Below are positions 7,351 through 13,620 of a stretch of 13,620 nucleotides of DNA, in pieces. Both the position numbers and the translations under genes were made by a program. Under the pieces are notes generated by a model, which saw only the letters and a program-made list of their open reading frames with translations, had not been told where the DNA came from and did no database searches. Within the stretch, counting starts at the first letter, position 1. Each line of letters starts with the position of its first letter. Source of the stretch: an uncultured Acidimicrobiaceae bacterium (GTDB lineage: Bacteria; Actinomycetota; Acidimicrobiia; Acidimicrobiales; Ilumatobacteraceae); NCBI GenBank assembly GCA_903919215.1, contig CAIXHI010000503.1, positions 1 through 13,620 on the forward strand, in the 5' to 3' direction.

Positions 7351-7794
7351 ATGGTGCACACCGAAGGCAGAGCGCAACGACCAGGGGTGGCTGCCATGGT
7401 TTCTCCACACCCGACCAATCCATCAGAGCAACTCCGGGCGCCATTCCCGCCGCCCACTCTCCAAGATCGCCGGGAGCCGCTCCGCCGACGCCCAGGGATT
7501 CAGCTCCGCACGTGTCATCGGCTGGCCGCTGCCGCATTGGTCCTCAGTGGGGCCGGAATGACGGTTCCGCCTGCGATGCAGGGCAACAAGCTGGGCAACC
7601 ACGATGAGATCTCGTTCTGGGTTGAGGTGGGCATCGCCCTCGTCGGCGGCGTGGGTGCGATCGCGCTCGGTGTCGTCGTGTTGGCCGCGATCAGGACCCT
7701 TCGGGCCGCAGGAACAATGGGAGCAGCAATCGTTGCCCTGGTGCTCGGAACGATCGCGCTCTTTGTAGCGGCGATACTCCTGTTCAGCGGCTGA
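7351..7794 (+). CDS. Small membrane protein, start uncertain
   Basis: From the ATG at 7351 it has 147 residues; GAGAGG lies 7 nt upstream, the only good Shine-Dalgarno for this frame. The first 60 or so residues are Pro/Arg-rich. A weakly hydrophobic stretch (about 58-75) follows, and then two clear membrane helices with a short basic loop: FWVEVGIALVGGVGAIALGVVVLAAI (split here as FWVEVGIALVGG and onward, about 89-114) and TMGAAIVALVLG onward (about 121-145). Third-position GC is visibly lower before 7558 than after it, so the protein may instead start at the in-frame ATG at 7558 (78 residues, two helices). No family is recognised. The last 11 bp overlap the 3' end of the convergent membrane-protein gene. 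Confidence 0.5.
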   Translation: MVHTEGRAQRPGVAAMVSPHPTNPSEQLRAPFPPPTLQDRREPLRRRPGIQLRTCHRLAAAALVLSGAGMTVPPAMQGNKLGNHDEISFWVEVGIALVGGVGAIALGVVVLAAIRTLRAAGTMGAAIVALVLGTIALFVAAILLFSG

Positions 7795-8656
7795 GCGTCC
7801 GGTCCGGAACCGTCGGACTGATCCGTTCCTGCAGCGGCAATCGGTAGGCCACGACCGTGCCGGCCACGATGAGTGCCCAGATCGCCGAGACACCCGGCTC
7901 GAGCGCGTCGGGAATCATCCAGTTCGTCCAACCACGTGTGGCGATCTGCTCGCCCCAGAAGTCCTGCGCCATGTTCACAAGGCCGTACGCGAAGAGCAAC
8001 GCCATATAGCCCTGCACCAACCGTCGCCCAGCGGTGCGCGGAAGTCCGCGAGGTACTCGCCACATGGCAAGGACCGTCACCACGATGAGCGCTGAGTAGA
8101 GGCCGTGATGGTCGCCGAGGTGCACGGCCGGAACCAGCCCAGGCTCACCTGCCTCCGTGACCAACTGCTTGGTCAGAAACAGCCGCCCGGGAAGAGAGAA
8201 CCCGGCGTGCGCCGCAATCCACGGCAACGACAACACTCCCAACACGGCCGTCGCCACGAGCGTCGAACGCCCACAGACCACACCGGGCCATCGCGTCGAA
8301 GTGGTCACGACCGCCGCCAGCACCACGCCAGCGACGGGCAACAGATTGACCGGTCTGAAATCGAGATCATTCGGGTCGATCATCCCTGTCATGACCGTGC
8401 AGCACAGGGCGACCGATACGAGTGCAGCGACGCGCTGCCAGCGATGCACGATGGACCCGTAGGTGACGCCAACGAGCGCAATCGCGACCAGCGACACCGG
8501 GAACGCGACGTACACCAACGCTCGGCCGACACCTCCGCCGATACCGCTGTTACTGACGCGGTACAAGCGTTCTGGTGGCAACCGGCTGTAGGTGACGAGC
8601 AGCAACAGGGTCGACGCGGCCCACAGGGCCCACACACGTAGGGCGGTGACCTTCAC
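7784..8656 (-). CDS. Polytopic membrane protein of unknown family
   Basis: The start is set at the GTG at 8656, which has AAGGAGG 5 nt upstream; the frame stays open to an ATG at 8722, but that would waste this strong site and run through a stem-loop. The 290-residue protein has about seven or eight hydrophobic segments, beginning with one at 8-22, and no soluble domain. Polar motifs between helices could be functional: MIDPNDLDFRPVN at 92-104, HLGDHHG at 179-185 and NMAQDFWGEQIATRGW at 228-243. The His/Asp cluster at 179-184 might bind metal or take part in catalysis, which is inference. I do not recognise the family. It lies downstream of nrdJ on the same strand, 102 nt away, but stem-loops in the gap argue for separate control. 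Confidence 0.75.
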   Translation of the reverse strand: MKVTALRVWALWAASTLLLLVTYSRLPPERLYRVSNSGIGGGVGRALVYVAFPVSLVAIALVGVTYGSIVHRWQRVAALVSVALCCTVMTGMIDPNDLDFRPVNLLPVAGVVLAAVVTTSTRWPGVVCGRSTLVATAVLGVLSLPWIAAHAGFSLPGRLFLTKQLVTEAGEPGLVPAVHLGDHHGLYSALIVVTVLAMWRVPRGLPRTAGRRLVQGYMALLFAYGLVNMAQDFWGEQIATRGWTNWMIPDALEPGVSAIWALIVAGTVVAYRLPLQERISPTVPDRTLSR

Positions 8657-8679
8657 GGATGCCTCCTTGTCACCTCCAT
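8653..8679 (-). promoter_or_regulatory. Tandem Shine-Dalgarno region and possible 8-codon leader peptide
   Basis: Read on the minus strand, GGAGGTGA (8677-8670) and AAGGAGG (8668-8662) lie one nucleotide apart just upstream of the GTG start at 8656. This decides the start of the membrane-protein gene. The same stretch is also a mini-ORF, ATG at 8679 coding MEVTRRHP, whose TGA overlaps the GTG start (GTGA). The ribosome site is well supported; translation of the mini-ORF is speculative. Confidence 0.55.
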
Positions 8680-8685
8680 CGTGAA

Positions 8686-8745
8686 CCTGACATGCGGATT
8701 CCTCCCGGGCCGGAAGTCCCACATGTCAGGACACCGAAGTGTTCC
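8686..8745 (-). terminator. Two adjacent stem-loops after nrdJ: candidate terminator or leader structure
   Basis: Read on the minus strand, a hairpin with a cUUCGg tetraloop comes first (8745-8729; GGAACAC-TTCG-GTGTCC, one bulge), 14 nt past the nrdJ stop. A longer hairpin follows: CCTGACATG (8730-8722) pairs perfectly with CATGTCAGG (8694-8686), and inner pairing GGAA/TTCC and GG/CC surrounds a C/G-rich loop. No T-run follows, so intrinsic termination is uncertain. The second hairpin could equally be in the 5' leader of the membrane-protein gene. Confidence 0.45.
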
Positions 8746-8758
8746 GAGACGAGACGGG

Positions 8759-11626
8759 TCAGCTGCAGCCGCTGGTGCTGCCACAGCTAGGGCATGCGTG
8801 GCAACTGCCCGCGCGCACCATCTGCACACCGCACTGCATGCACATCGGGGCGTCGCTGTGACGCACCGTGGGCTTGGGCGTGACTTCCAACTGACGCGGC
8901 AGACCACTGGGGTTGGTGACGTCGTTGTTCGGCGCCACCGGAGCGGTACCGGACTCCATCTGCGCCAGCAACTCGCCAGCCGACGGGATGGTCTTCGGAT
9001 CAGCGGCGACATCGCTACCGGTGCGGGTCTCCCACACTGCTTCCTCCACACCCGGCAGCGTGGGCTGCAGCCGCTCGTCGACCGAGAAGATGCCCAACTC
9101 GGCGCGCTCGTCGTAGGTCATGTACTCGAGTGCCAGGCGGCGGAACAGGTAGTCCATGATCGACGAGGCGAAGCGAATGTCCGGGTCGTCGGTCATACCG
9201 GCCGGCTCGAAGCGCATGTTGGTGAACGCTTCGACGTAGGCCCGCATGGGCACTCCGTACTGCAAGCCGTAGCTGATGCTCTTGGCAAAGGCATCCATGA
9301 TGCCGCTGAGCGTGGAGCCCTGCTTGGACACCGTGAGGAAGATCTCGCCGGGGCGACCATCGGCGTACTGGCCGATGTTGGCGAAGCCCTTGCAGTCGGC
9401 CACACGGAACTCGAACGTACGGGCGCTGCGAGTGCGGGGCAGCTTCTGGCGGATCGGTTGGTGCACGATCTTCTCGACGATGCGCTCGATGACCTGCGTG
9501 GCCTGCGCCGCGACAGCCGGGGTCTCCTCGGCGCCGTCCTTCTTGGCCGTGCTGAGCGGCTGACCCACCTTGCAGTTGTCGCGGTAGATGGCAACGGCCT
9601 TCAGGCCGAGCTGCCACGACAGGTGGTGCAGCTTCTCCACATCTTCGATGGAGGCTTCCTCGGGCATGTTGACGGTCTTGGAAATGGCACCCGAGATGAA
9701 CGGCTGCACGGCACCCATCATCCGCACATGACCCTCGTAGTGGATGGTGTTATCGCCCATGCTGCAGGCGAACACCGGCACGTGATCGGCGGTGAGGTGC
9801 GGGGCGCCGAGGATGCTCTTCTCGGTGTCGATGTAGGCAACGACGTCGGCGATCTGCTGCTCGGTGTAGCCCAGCTTGCGCAGCGCCCGCGGGATCGTCT
9901 GGTTGACGATGGTCATGTTGCCGCCGCCGACGAGCTTCTTCAGCTTCACCAGACCGAGGTCGGGCTCGATACCGGTGGTGTCGCAGTCCATCATCAGACC
10001 GATCGTGCCGGTGGGCGCCAGCACCGAGGCCTGCGCGTTGCGCACGCCGTACTCCTCGCCATCACGCACAGCAGCACCCCATGCAGCGAAACCGGCCTCG
10101 ACTAGTTCGACAGGAACGCCGGGGTGGTTGGCAATCACGTTGTGTGCGTCGCGATGCATACGCAGTACGTCGAGCATGTACTGCTCGTTCTCGGCGAAAC
10201 CGGCGAATGCACCCATACGGCTGGCGGTACGGGCGCTGGTGGCGTAGGCATGACCAGTCATCAGCGAAGTGAGCGCCGCAGCCCACGCCCGCCCCTCTTC
10301 ACTGTCGTACGGCAGGCCGAGGGCCATGAGGGTGGCGCCGAGGTTGGCGTAGCCGATACCGAGTTGGCGGAACTTGCGGCTGTTCTCGCCGATCTTCTCC
10401 GTCGGGTAGTCGGCGCGGCCGACCAGGATCTCCTGCGCCGTGAACATCACTTCGATGGTGTGCAGATACGCCTCGACGTCGAACACGCCGTCCTCGTCGA
10501 GGTAGTGCAGCAGGTTGATGCTGGCCAGGTTGCAGGCCGAGTTGTCGATGTGCATGTACTCGCTGCACGGGTTGCTGCCGTTGATCCGACCCGAGGCATG
10601 AGCTGTGTGCCACTTGTTGATCGTGGTGTCGAACTGCAGACCGGGGTCGGCGCACTCCCACGATGCGGTAGCGATGTCGCGCCACAGGTCGCGAGCACGC
10701 ACCGTGCGCACCGGCGAACCGTCGATGACCGCCTTGAACGACCACTCGGCATCGTCTTCGATGGCCTGCATGAAGTCGTCGCTGATACGCACCGAGTTGT
10801 TGGCGTTCTGGTACTGGATGCTGAAGCTGTCCACCCCATCGAGGTCCATGTCGAAGCCGGCGTCACGGAGTACACGTGCCTTGCGCTCTTCTTTGACCTT
10901 GCACCAGATGAACTCTTCGACGTCGGGGTGATCGACGTTGAGGATGACCATCTTTGCCGCACGGCGGGTCTTGCCACCGCTCTTGATGGTGCCCGCCGAG
11001 GAGTCGGCGCCACGCATGAAGCTGACCGGGCCACTGGCCGTGCCGCCACCGTTCAACAGCTCGTAGCTGGAGCGAATGTTCGACAGGTTGATACCCGAGC
11101 CGGAGCCACCCTTGAAGATGACGCCCTCTTCCTTGTACCAGTTGAGGATGCCATCCATGGTGTCCTCGACCGCCAGGATGAAGCAGGCACTGGCCTGCTG
11201 GGGCACACCCTTGACACCGATGTTGAACCACACGGGGCTGTTGAAGGCGGCCCGCTGCGTGACCAGGATGTACTTCAGCTCGTTGTTCAGCGCGTCGGCT
11301 TCGGCCTGATCGGCGAAGTAGCCGCCTTCGACACCCCAGGTGGTGACGGTGTCGGCGACACGATCGATGACCTGCTTCAGCGACGACTCGCGCTCGGGCA
11401 AGCCGAGCGTGCCGCGGAAGTACTTCTGGGCGACGATGTTCGTGGCGTTGAGCGACCACGACGTTGGAAACTCCACGCCCAACTGCTCGAAGGCGACGGT
11501 GCCGTCCTTCCAGTTGGAGATCCGGGCATCGCGGTGCTCCCATTCGACCTCGTCGTACGGATGCACGCCAGGAGCGGTGAAATGACGACTGATTCCGATG
11601 GCGAGACGATCCGGCGCCAGTGACAT
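8759..11626 (-). CDS. nrdJ: Vitamin B12-dependent (class II) ribonucleotide reductase
   Basis: This 955-residue enzyme reduces ribonucleotides to deoxyribonucleotides using an adenosylcobalamin-generated thiyl radical. It has the full length expected for the long NrdJ form. The start at 11626 has AAGGAG 8 nt upstream (11640-11635); the frame stays open to 11755, but that extension would cross the promoter leader. Catalytic residues follow the class II pattern: C148 (ASACFILAVED) and C365 as the redox pair, and NPCSE at 352-356 with thiyl-radical C354 and E356. C354 and C365 are 11 apart, as in the Thermotoga enzyme. PTGTIGLMMDCD lies in the barrel's later part. A TSCPD-like domain begins near ARTFEFRVADCKGF, and the C-terminus is a cysteine-rich tail (C929, C932, C942, C945, C948, C954) suited to zinc binding and active-site re-reduction. 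No nrdR gene adjoins it in the window. Confidence 0.96.
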   Translation of the reverse strand: MSLAPDRLAIGISRHFTAPGVHPYDEVEWEHRDARISNWKDGTVAFEQLGVEFPTSWSLNATNIVAQKYFRGTLGLPERESSLKQVIDRVADTVTTWGVEGGYFADQAEADALNNELKYILVTQRAAFNSPVWFNIGVKGVPQQASACFILAVEDTMDGILNWYKEEGVIFKGGSGSGINLSNIRSSYELLNGGGTASGPVSFMRGADSSAGTIKSGGKTRRAAKMVILNVDHPDVEEFIWCKVKEERKARVLRDAGFDMDLDGVDSFSIQYQNANNSVRISDDFMQAIEDDAEWSFKAVIDGSPVRTVRARDLWRDIATASWECADPGLQFDTTINKWHTAHASGRINGSNPCSEYMHIDNSACNLASINLLHYLDEDGVFDVEAYLHTIEVMFTAQEILVGRADYPTEKIGENSRKFRQLGIGYANLGATLMALGLPYDSEEGRAWAAALTSLMTGHAYATSARTASRMGAFAGFAENEQYMLDVLRMHRDAHNVIANHPGVPVELVEAGFAAWGAAVRDGEEYGVRNAQASVLAPTGTIGLMMDCDTTGIEPDLGLVKLKKLVGGGNMTIVNQTIPRALRKLGYTEQQIADVVAYIDTEKSILGAPHLTADHVPVFACSMGDNTIHYEGHVRMMGAVQPFISGAISKTVNMPEEASIEDVEKLHHLSWQLGLKAVAIYRDNCKVGQPLSTAKKDGAEETPAVAAQATQVIERIVEKIVHQPIRQKLPRTRSARTFEFRVADCKGFANIGQYADGRPGEIFLTVSKQGSTLSGIMDAFAKSISYGLQYGVPMRAYVEAFTNMRFEPAGMTDDPDIRFASSIMDYLFRRLALEYMTYDERAELGIFSVDERLQPTLPGVEEAVWETRTGSDVAADPKTIPSAGELLAQMESGTAPVAPNNDVTNPSGLPRQLEVTPKPTVRHSDAPMCMQCGVQMVRAGSCHACPSCGSTSGCS

Positions 11627-11634
11627 GACGTGTG

Positions 11635-11640
11635 CTCCTT
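11635..11640 (-). promoter_or_regulatory. Ribosome binding site of nrdJ
   Basis: AAGGAG on the minus strand, 8 nt before the ATG at 11626. It fixes the nrdJ start at 11626 rather than at the farther upstream in-frame start at 11755. Confidence 0.75.
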
Positions 11641-11709
11641 GGTAGCGGTGGTGCTGAGGCAAAAGTAGGCGAACTGAAGTGCTGAACGACGGATGCCCCC
11701 AGCGACTGA

Positions 11710-11725
11710 ACACAACATGTGGTGC
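11710..11725. promoter_or_regulatory. NrdR-box-like palindrome in the nrdJ leader
   Basis: The 16-mer ACACAACATGTGGTGC matches the published NrdR-box consensus (acaCwAtATaTwGtgt) at 12 of 16 positions by eye and is palindromic over CACAACATGTGGTG (6 of 7 pairs). NrdR boxes normally occur in pairs about 31-32 bp apart. The nearest second palindrome here (11751-11762) is centred 39 bp away and is a poor match, so the call is tentative. Confidence 0.35.
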
Positions 11726-11750
11726 CGAGACGACTCCCAATCGAGTCCTC

Positions 11751-11782
11751 ACCACAAGTGGTTGTGAGATTACAGCACTGTA
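11751..11782. promoter_or_regulatory. Two palindromes over the nrdJ promoter and start site
   Basis: ACCACAAGTGGT (11751-11762) has perfect 5-bp arms around AA and falls at the predicted transcription start. TACAGCACTGTA (11771-11782) has perfect 5-bp arms around CA and overlaps the -10 element and spacer. Both positions are typical of repressor operators; the binding protein is unknown. Confidence 0.4.
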
Positions 11783-11798
11783 GTTACGCCACTGTCAA
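11769..11798 (-). promoter_or_regulatory. Promoter of nrdJ (sigma70-type)
   Basis: On the minus strand there is a perfect TTGACA -35 box (11798-11793), an 18-nt spacer, and TGTAAT (11774-11769; 5 of 6 to TATAAT) directly preceded by TGC, an extended -10 feature. The predicted start is near 11762, giving a 5' leader of about 136 nt before the nrdJ ATG. It is the best promoter match seen in the window. Confidence 0.65.
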
Positions 11799-12032
11799 TG
11801 ACCAACCTTGCTCTTTTTGTGGTGTATCCAGTGGGTCAGCGGCGCAAGAAAGCAGGTTCGGGAACCCTGCCCCGCAGGAACACCACCGTCGTCACCGACC
11901 GAGCGAGACGCCCGATCGCCGAGTTCCGTTGTTGCTGCTGCCCATCCGCTCTCTTGCACCGCTGCCACCGACGAGAGCACCCTAAGTGCCCCACCCTGTG
12001 GGGAGGAAGGGGTACAACTCTGTGAATTCAGT
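11799..12032. other. Non-coding stretch between the nrdJ promoter and the DnaA-box cluster
   Basis: No convincing gene is seen; short open frames here lack ribosome sites and recognisable protein features. Two compact hairpins are visible: 11852-11870 (GCAG-GTT, CGGG loop, AAC-CTGC with one bulge) and 11989-12003 (CCCCAC-CCT-GTGGGG). Neither has a T-run. A weaker inverted repeat, ACAACT (12014-12019) and AGTTGT (12030-12035), encloses GAATTC. Confidence 0.5.
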
Positions 12033-12108
12033 TGTGGACAGCCTGCAGATTCTGTGGGCGCGCAGGGAAACGGAGGGTTACAAGGCAGGGGTTATCCACA
12101 TATCCACA
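12033..12108. promoter_or_regulatory. Cluster of DnaA-box-like sites
   Basis: TTATCCACA at 12092-12100 is a perfect DnaA box. It shares one base with ATATCCACA at 12100-12108 (8 of 9). In the opposite orientation, TGTGGACAG at 12033-12041 reads CTGTCCACA, close to the actinobacterial form TTGTCCACA. The sites lie about 270-345 bp upstream of the predicted nrdJ start site and just past the stop of the molybdopterin gene. No dnaA, dnaN or rpmH neighbours are in the window, so a regulatory or DnaA-titrating role is favoured over oriC, though oriC is not excluded. Confidence 0.5.
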
Positions 12109-12140
12109 GACTGAGTGCCAATCGGCCCATCTGAGGCCGC

Positions 12141-13620
12141 TCAGCAGGCGACCACGGTCACCGGAATGCCGTTCAGCACAGCGGTACCCGACAACGGGTC
12201 GATTACGGCCTCGTCGGTGAGCACATTGCTGTTCACGCCGGCCCGACTGGCTGCGACGGCAAGCCGCGTGCCAGGCATGTCGTGTCCCCAACCATGGGGC
12301 ATGCTCACGACACCCTCACGGACCGCCTCGGTGATCTCCACAGCCACCTGCACCTCACCCACCCGACTGGTCACGCGGGCACGCCCTCCGGTCTGCAACC
12401 CGAGGCGACTGGCATCCACAGGATGCACGTGCAGCGTGCAGCGTGGGGCACCTTTCACCAGCACTTCGATGTTGTGCATCCACGAGTTGTTGCTGCGCAG
12501 GTCGCGACGACCTACTAGCGACAGTTGTCCATCCGCTGCCGCGGCGGCAGCCTGCGGGAGCACTGCGCGCAGACGCTCCAACTCGGCCAGCAACACGGGA
12601 TGGGCGAGCTCGACCGATCCACTGGGGGTGCGCAGCACATCGGGCAGGCGCGGCTGCAACGGCCCGAAGTCCAGTCCGTGCGGGTGGGCACGCAATGCGG
12701 CCAGGCTCGCACCTGCGGGATACGTGCCGAAGGCTGCCCCGAACGGGCCCGTCTGCAACATGAAGTCCAGCAGCCGTTCGGGACCCGCCTCATCGCCCAG
12801 TTGGGCAAGGATCTCGCTGACGTTGCGCCCATGGATCGGCGAGTTCTGGTCGGCGACCGACCCCTGCACCATCGCCGTGATGCCGATCTCGTCGACTGCC
12901 TCCGGCTCGACGTCCAAACCCATACCCGCCGCGATCAGTCCGAGCCGAGACAGGATCTCCCACTCGTCAGGCTGACCCTCATCCAGTGGCAACACGGGTT
13001 CGCTGTAGTTGGCGACGTTGCGTACGGCGAACTGCAACAACGCGAGGTCGTAATGGCTGCGCTGCAGTTGCGACGGCGGCGGCAGGATCACATCGGCGTG
13101 CCGGGTGGTCTCGTTGAGATAGATGTCGACGCTGACCATGAAGTCGAGTTGCGCCAGCGCGGCATCGAGGTGCGCGCTGTTCGGCGTGCTCAGCACCGGG
13201 TTGCCGGCGACCGTGATCAGCGCACGCATACGCTCGTCGCCAGCGTCGGTGATCTCCTCGGCCATCGCCCCCGCCGGATACTCCCCCATCACCTCGGGCA
13301 GACCGCGCACCACCGTGGCTCCACGACCGGTGGAGAAACCCTTGCCGGAGCCGCGTGGCCCCCGCGTGTTGGCGCTGCCCGCAACCGGGGTGGGGAACAT
13401 CGCTCCGCCGGGCCGGTCGAGGTTGCCGGTGACGATGTTGATCACATCGATCAGCCACGACGTCGCCGTCCCGAAGGCGGCGCCCGCCACCCCTGCCGTC
13501 GTGGTTCCGATACGTCCGTAAATCGAGCCACTCGCCGCGGCTGCCAGATCGCGTGCCAGGCGGCGAGTGTCGTCAGCGTCGATCCCCGTCGCGACTGCCA
13601 CCGACTCGGGGGTGAACGGC
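12141..13620 (-). CDS. Molybdopterin oxidoreductase, C-terminal part (5' partial)
   Basis: The frame is open to the window edge and the visible protein starts mid-domain (PFTPESVAVATGIDADDTRRLARDLA), so the N-terminus lies outside; the GTG at 13601 is not a real start. The fragment of about 492 residues belongs to the large molybdopterin-bis-MGD oxidoreductase family (COG0243; formate dehydrogenase/nitrate reductase type). Diagnostic stretches are GNLDRPGGAMFP, VAGNPVLSTPNS and YLNETTRHADVILPPPSQLQRSHYDLAL. It ends in a molydopterin-dinucleotide-binding domain (RSNNSWMHN, then LHVHPVDASRLGLQTGGRARV and VSMPHGWGHDMPG). The iron-sulfur motif and the Mo-ligand residue (Cys, Sec or Ser) are upstream and unseen, so the substrate cannot be named. 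It is transcribed in the same direction as nrdJ but 514 bp apart, with nrdJ's own promoter between. Confidence 0.92.
   Translation of the reverse strand, partial: PFTPESVAVATGIDADDTRRLARDLAAAASGSIYGRIGTTTAGVAGAAFGTATSWLIDVINIVTGNLDRPGGAMFPTPVAGSANTRGPRGSGKGFSTGRGATVVRGLPEVMGEYPAGAMAEEITDAGDERMRALITVAGNPVLSTPNSAHLDAALAQLDFMVSVDIYLNETTRHADVILPPPSQLQRSHYDLALLQFAVRNVANYSEPVLPLDEGQPDEWEILSRLGLIAAGMGLDVEPEAVDEIGITAMVQGSVADQNSPIHGRNVSEILAQLGDEAGPERLLDFMLQTGPFGAAFGTYPAGASLAALRAHPHGLDFGPLQPRLPDVLRTPSGSVELAHPVLLAELERLRAVLPQAAAAAADGQLSLVGRRDLRSNNSWMHNIEVLVKGAPRCTLHVHPVDASRLGLQTGGRARVTSRVGEVQVAVEITEAVREGVVSMPHGWGHDMPGTRLAVAASRAGVNSNVLTDEAVIDPLSGTAVLNGIPVTVVAC

Noticed and set aside
7423..7893. 156-residue minus-strand open frame
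   Set aside because: Overlaps the helix-coding part of the small membrane protein and the start of the convergent gene; composition is that of a shadow frame.
8681..11623. Long plus-strand open frames opposite nrdJ
   Set aside because: They mirror the nrdJ codons; NrdJ has complete family motifs and its own promoter and ribosome site.
11627..11762. Cobalamin riboswitch in the nrdJ leader
   Set aside because: The leader is only about 136 nt and no B12-box-like sequence was found, so a full adenosylcobalamin riboswitch does not fit.
11850..11885. tRNA T-arm-like GGTTCGGGAACC
   Set aside because: No acceptor, D or anticodon stems can be formed around it; it is a local hairpin.
12010..12140. 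Chromosomal origin of replication
   Set aside because: DnaA boxes are too few, no clear AT-rich unwinding element is seen, and typical neighbours (dnaA, dnaN, rpmH) are missing from the window; kept only as a remote option.

Overview
The window is high-GC bacterial DNA, densely packed with short intergenic gaps. GTG and ATG starts are mixed, several gene pairs overlap by 4 bp, and nrdJ encodes a class II (B12-dependent) ribonucleotide reductase. This fits an actinobacterium (Actinomycetota), and the style of the CBM5/12-type domains and the NrdJ is compatible with an Acidimicrobiia-like lineage. The taxonomic placement is inference; the window has no rRNA or other phylogenetic marker.

Positions 1-3706 (+) hold a tightly coupled three-gene cluster. 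It starts with the 3' part of a GH18 chitinase-like protein carrying two chitin-binding modules, followed by a membrane family-2 glycosyltransferase and then a TetR-family repressor. Both junctions are ATGA stop/start overlaps. This looks like an envelope or extracellular polysaccharide synthase and hydrolase with their own regulator. An SDR oxidoreductase (3717-4523, -) converges on it, with a hairpin spanning the junction. Divergent from the SDR is a GT-C/GT39-like membrane glycosyltransferase (4622-6007, +).

Positions 6024-8656 hold less recognisable genes: an exported four-cysteine protein coupled by a GTGA overlap to a GNAT-like protein (both -), a small membrane protein (+), and a polytopic membrane protein of unknown family (-). 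The last has a strong tandem Shine-Dalgarno region and is separated from nrdJ by two adjacent stem-loops.

Positions 8759-11626 (-) encode the NrdJ reductase. Upstream is a near-consensus sigma70-type promoter overlapped or followed by three short palindromes, one resembling an NrdR box. Farther upstream, at 12033-12108, there is a cluster of DnaA-box-like sites, including a perfect TTATCCACA. Positions 12141-13620 (-) hold the C-terminal part of a molybdopterin oxidoreductase whose 5' end lies outside the window.

No tRNA, rRNA, CRISPR array, insertion sequence or clear prophage signal was seen. The observations most worth following are the coupled hydrolase-synthase-repressor operon, the large insertion inside the glycosyltransferase, and the DnaA-box cluster plus palindromes upstream of nrdJ.
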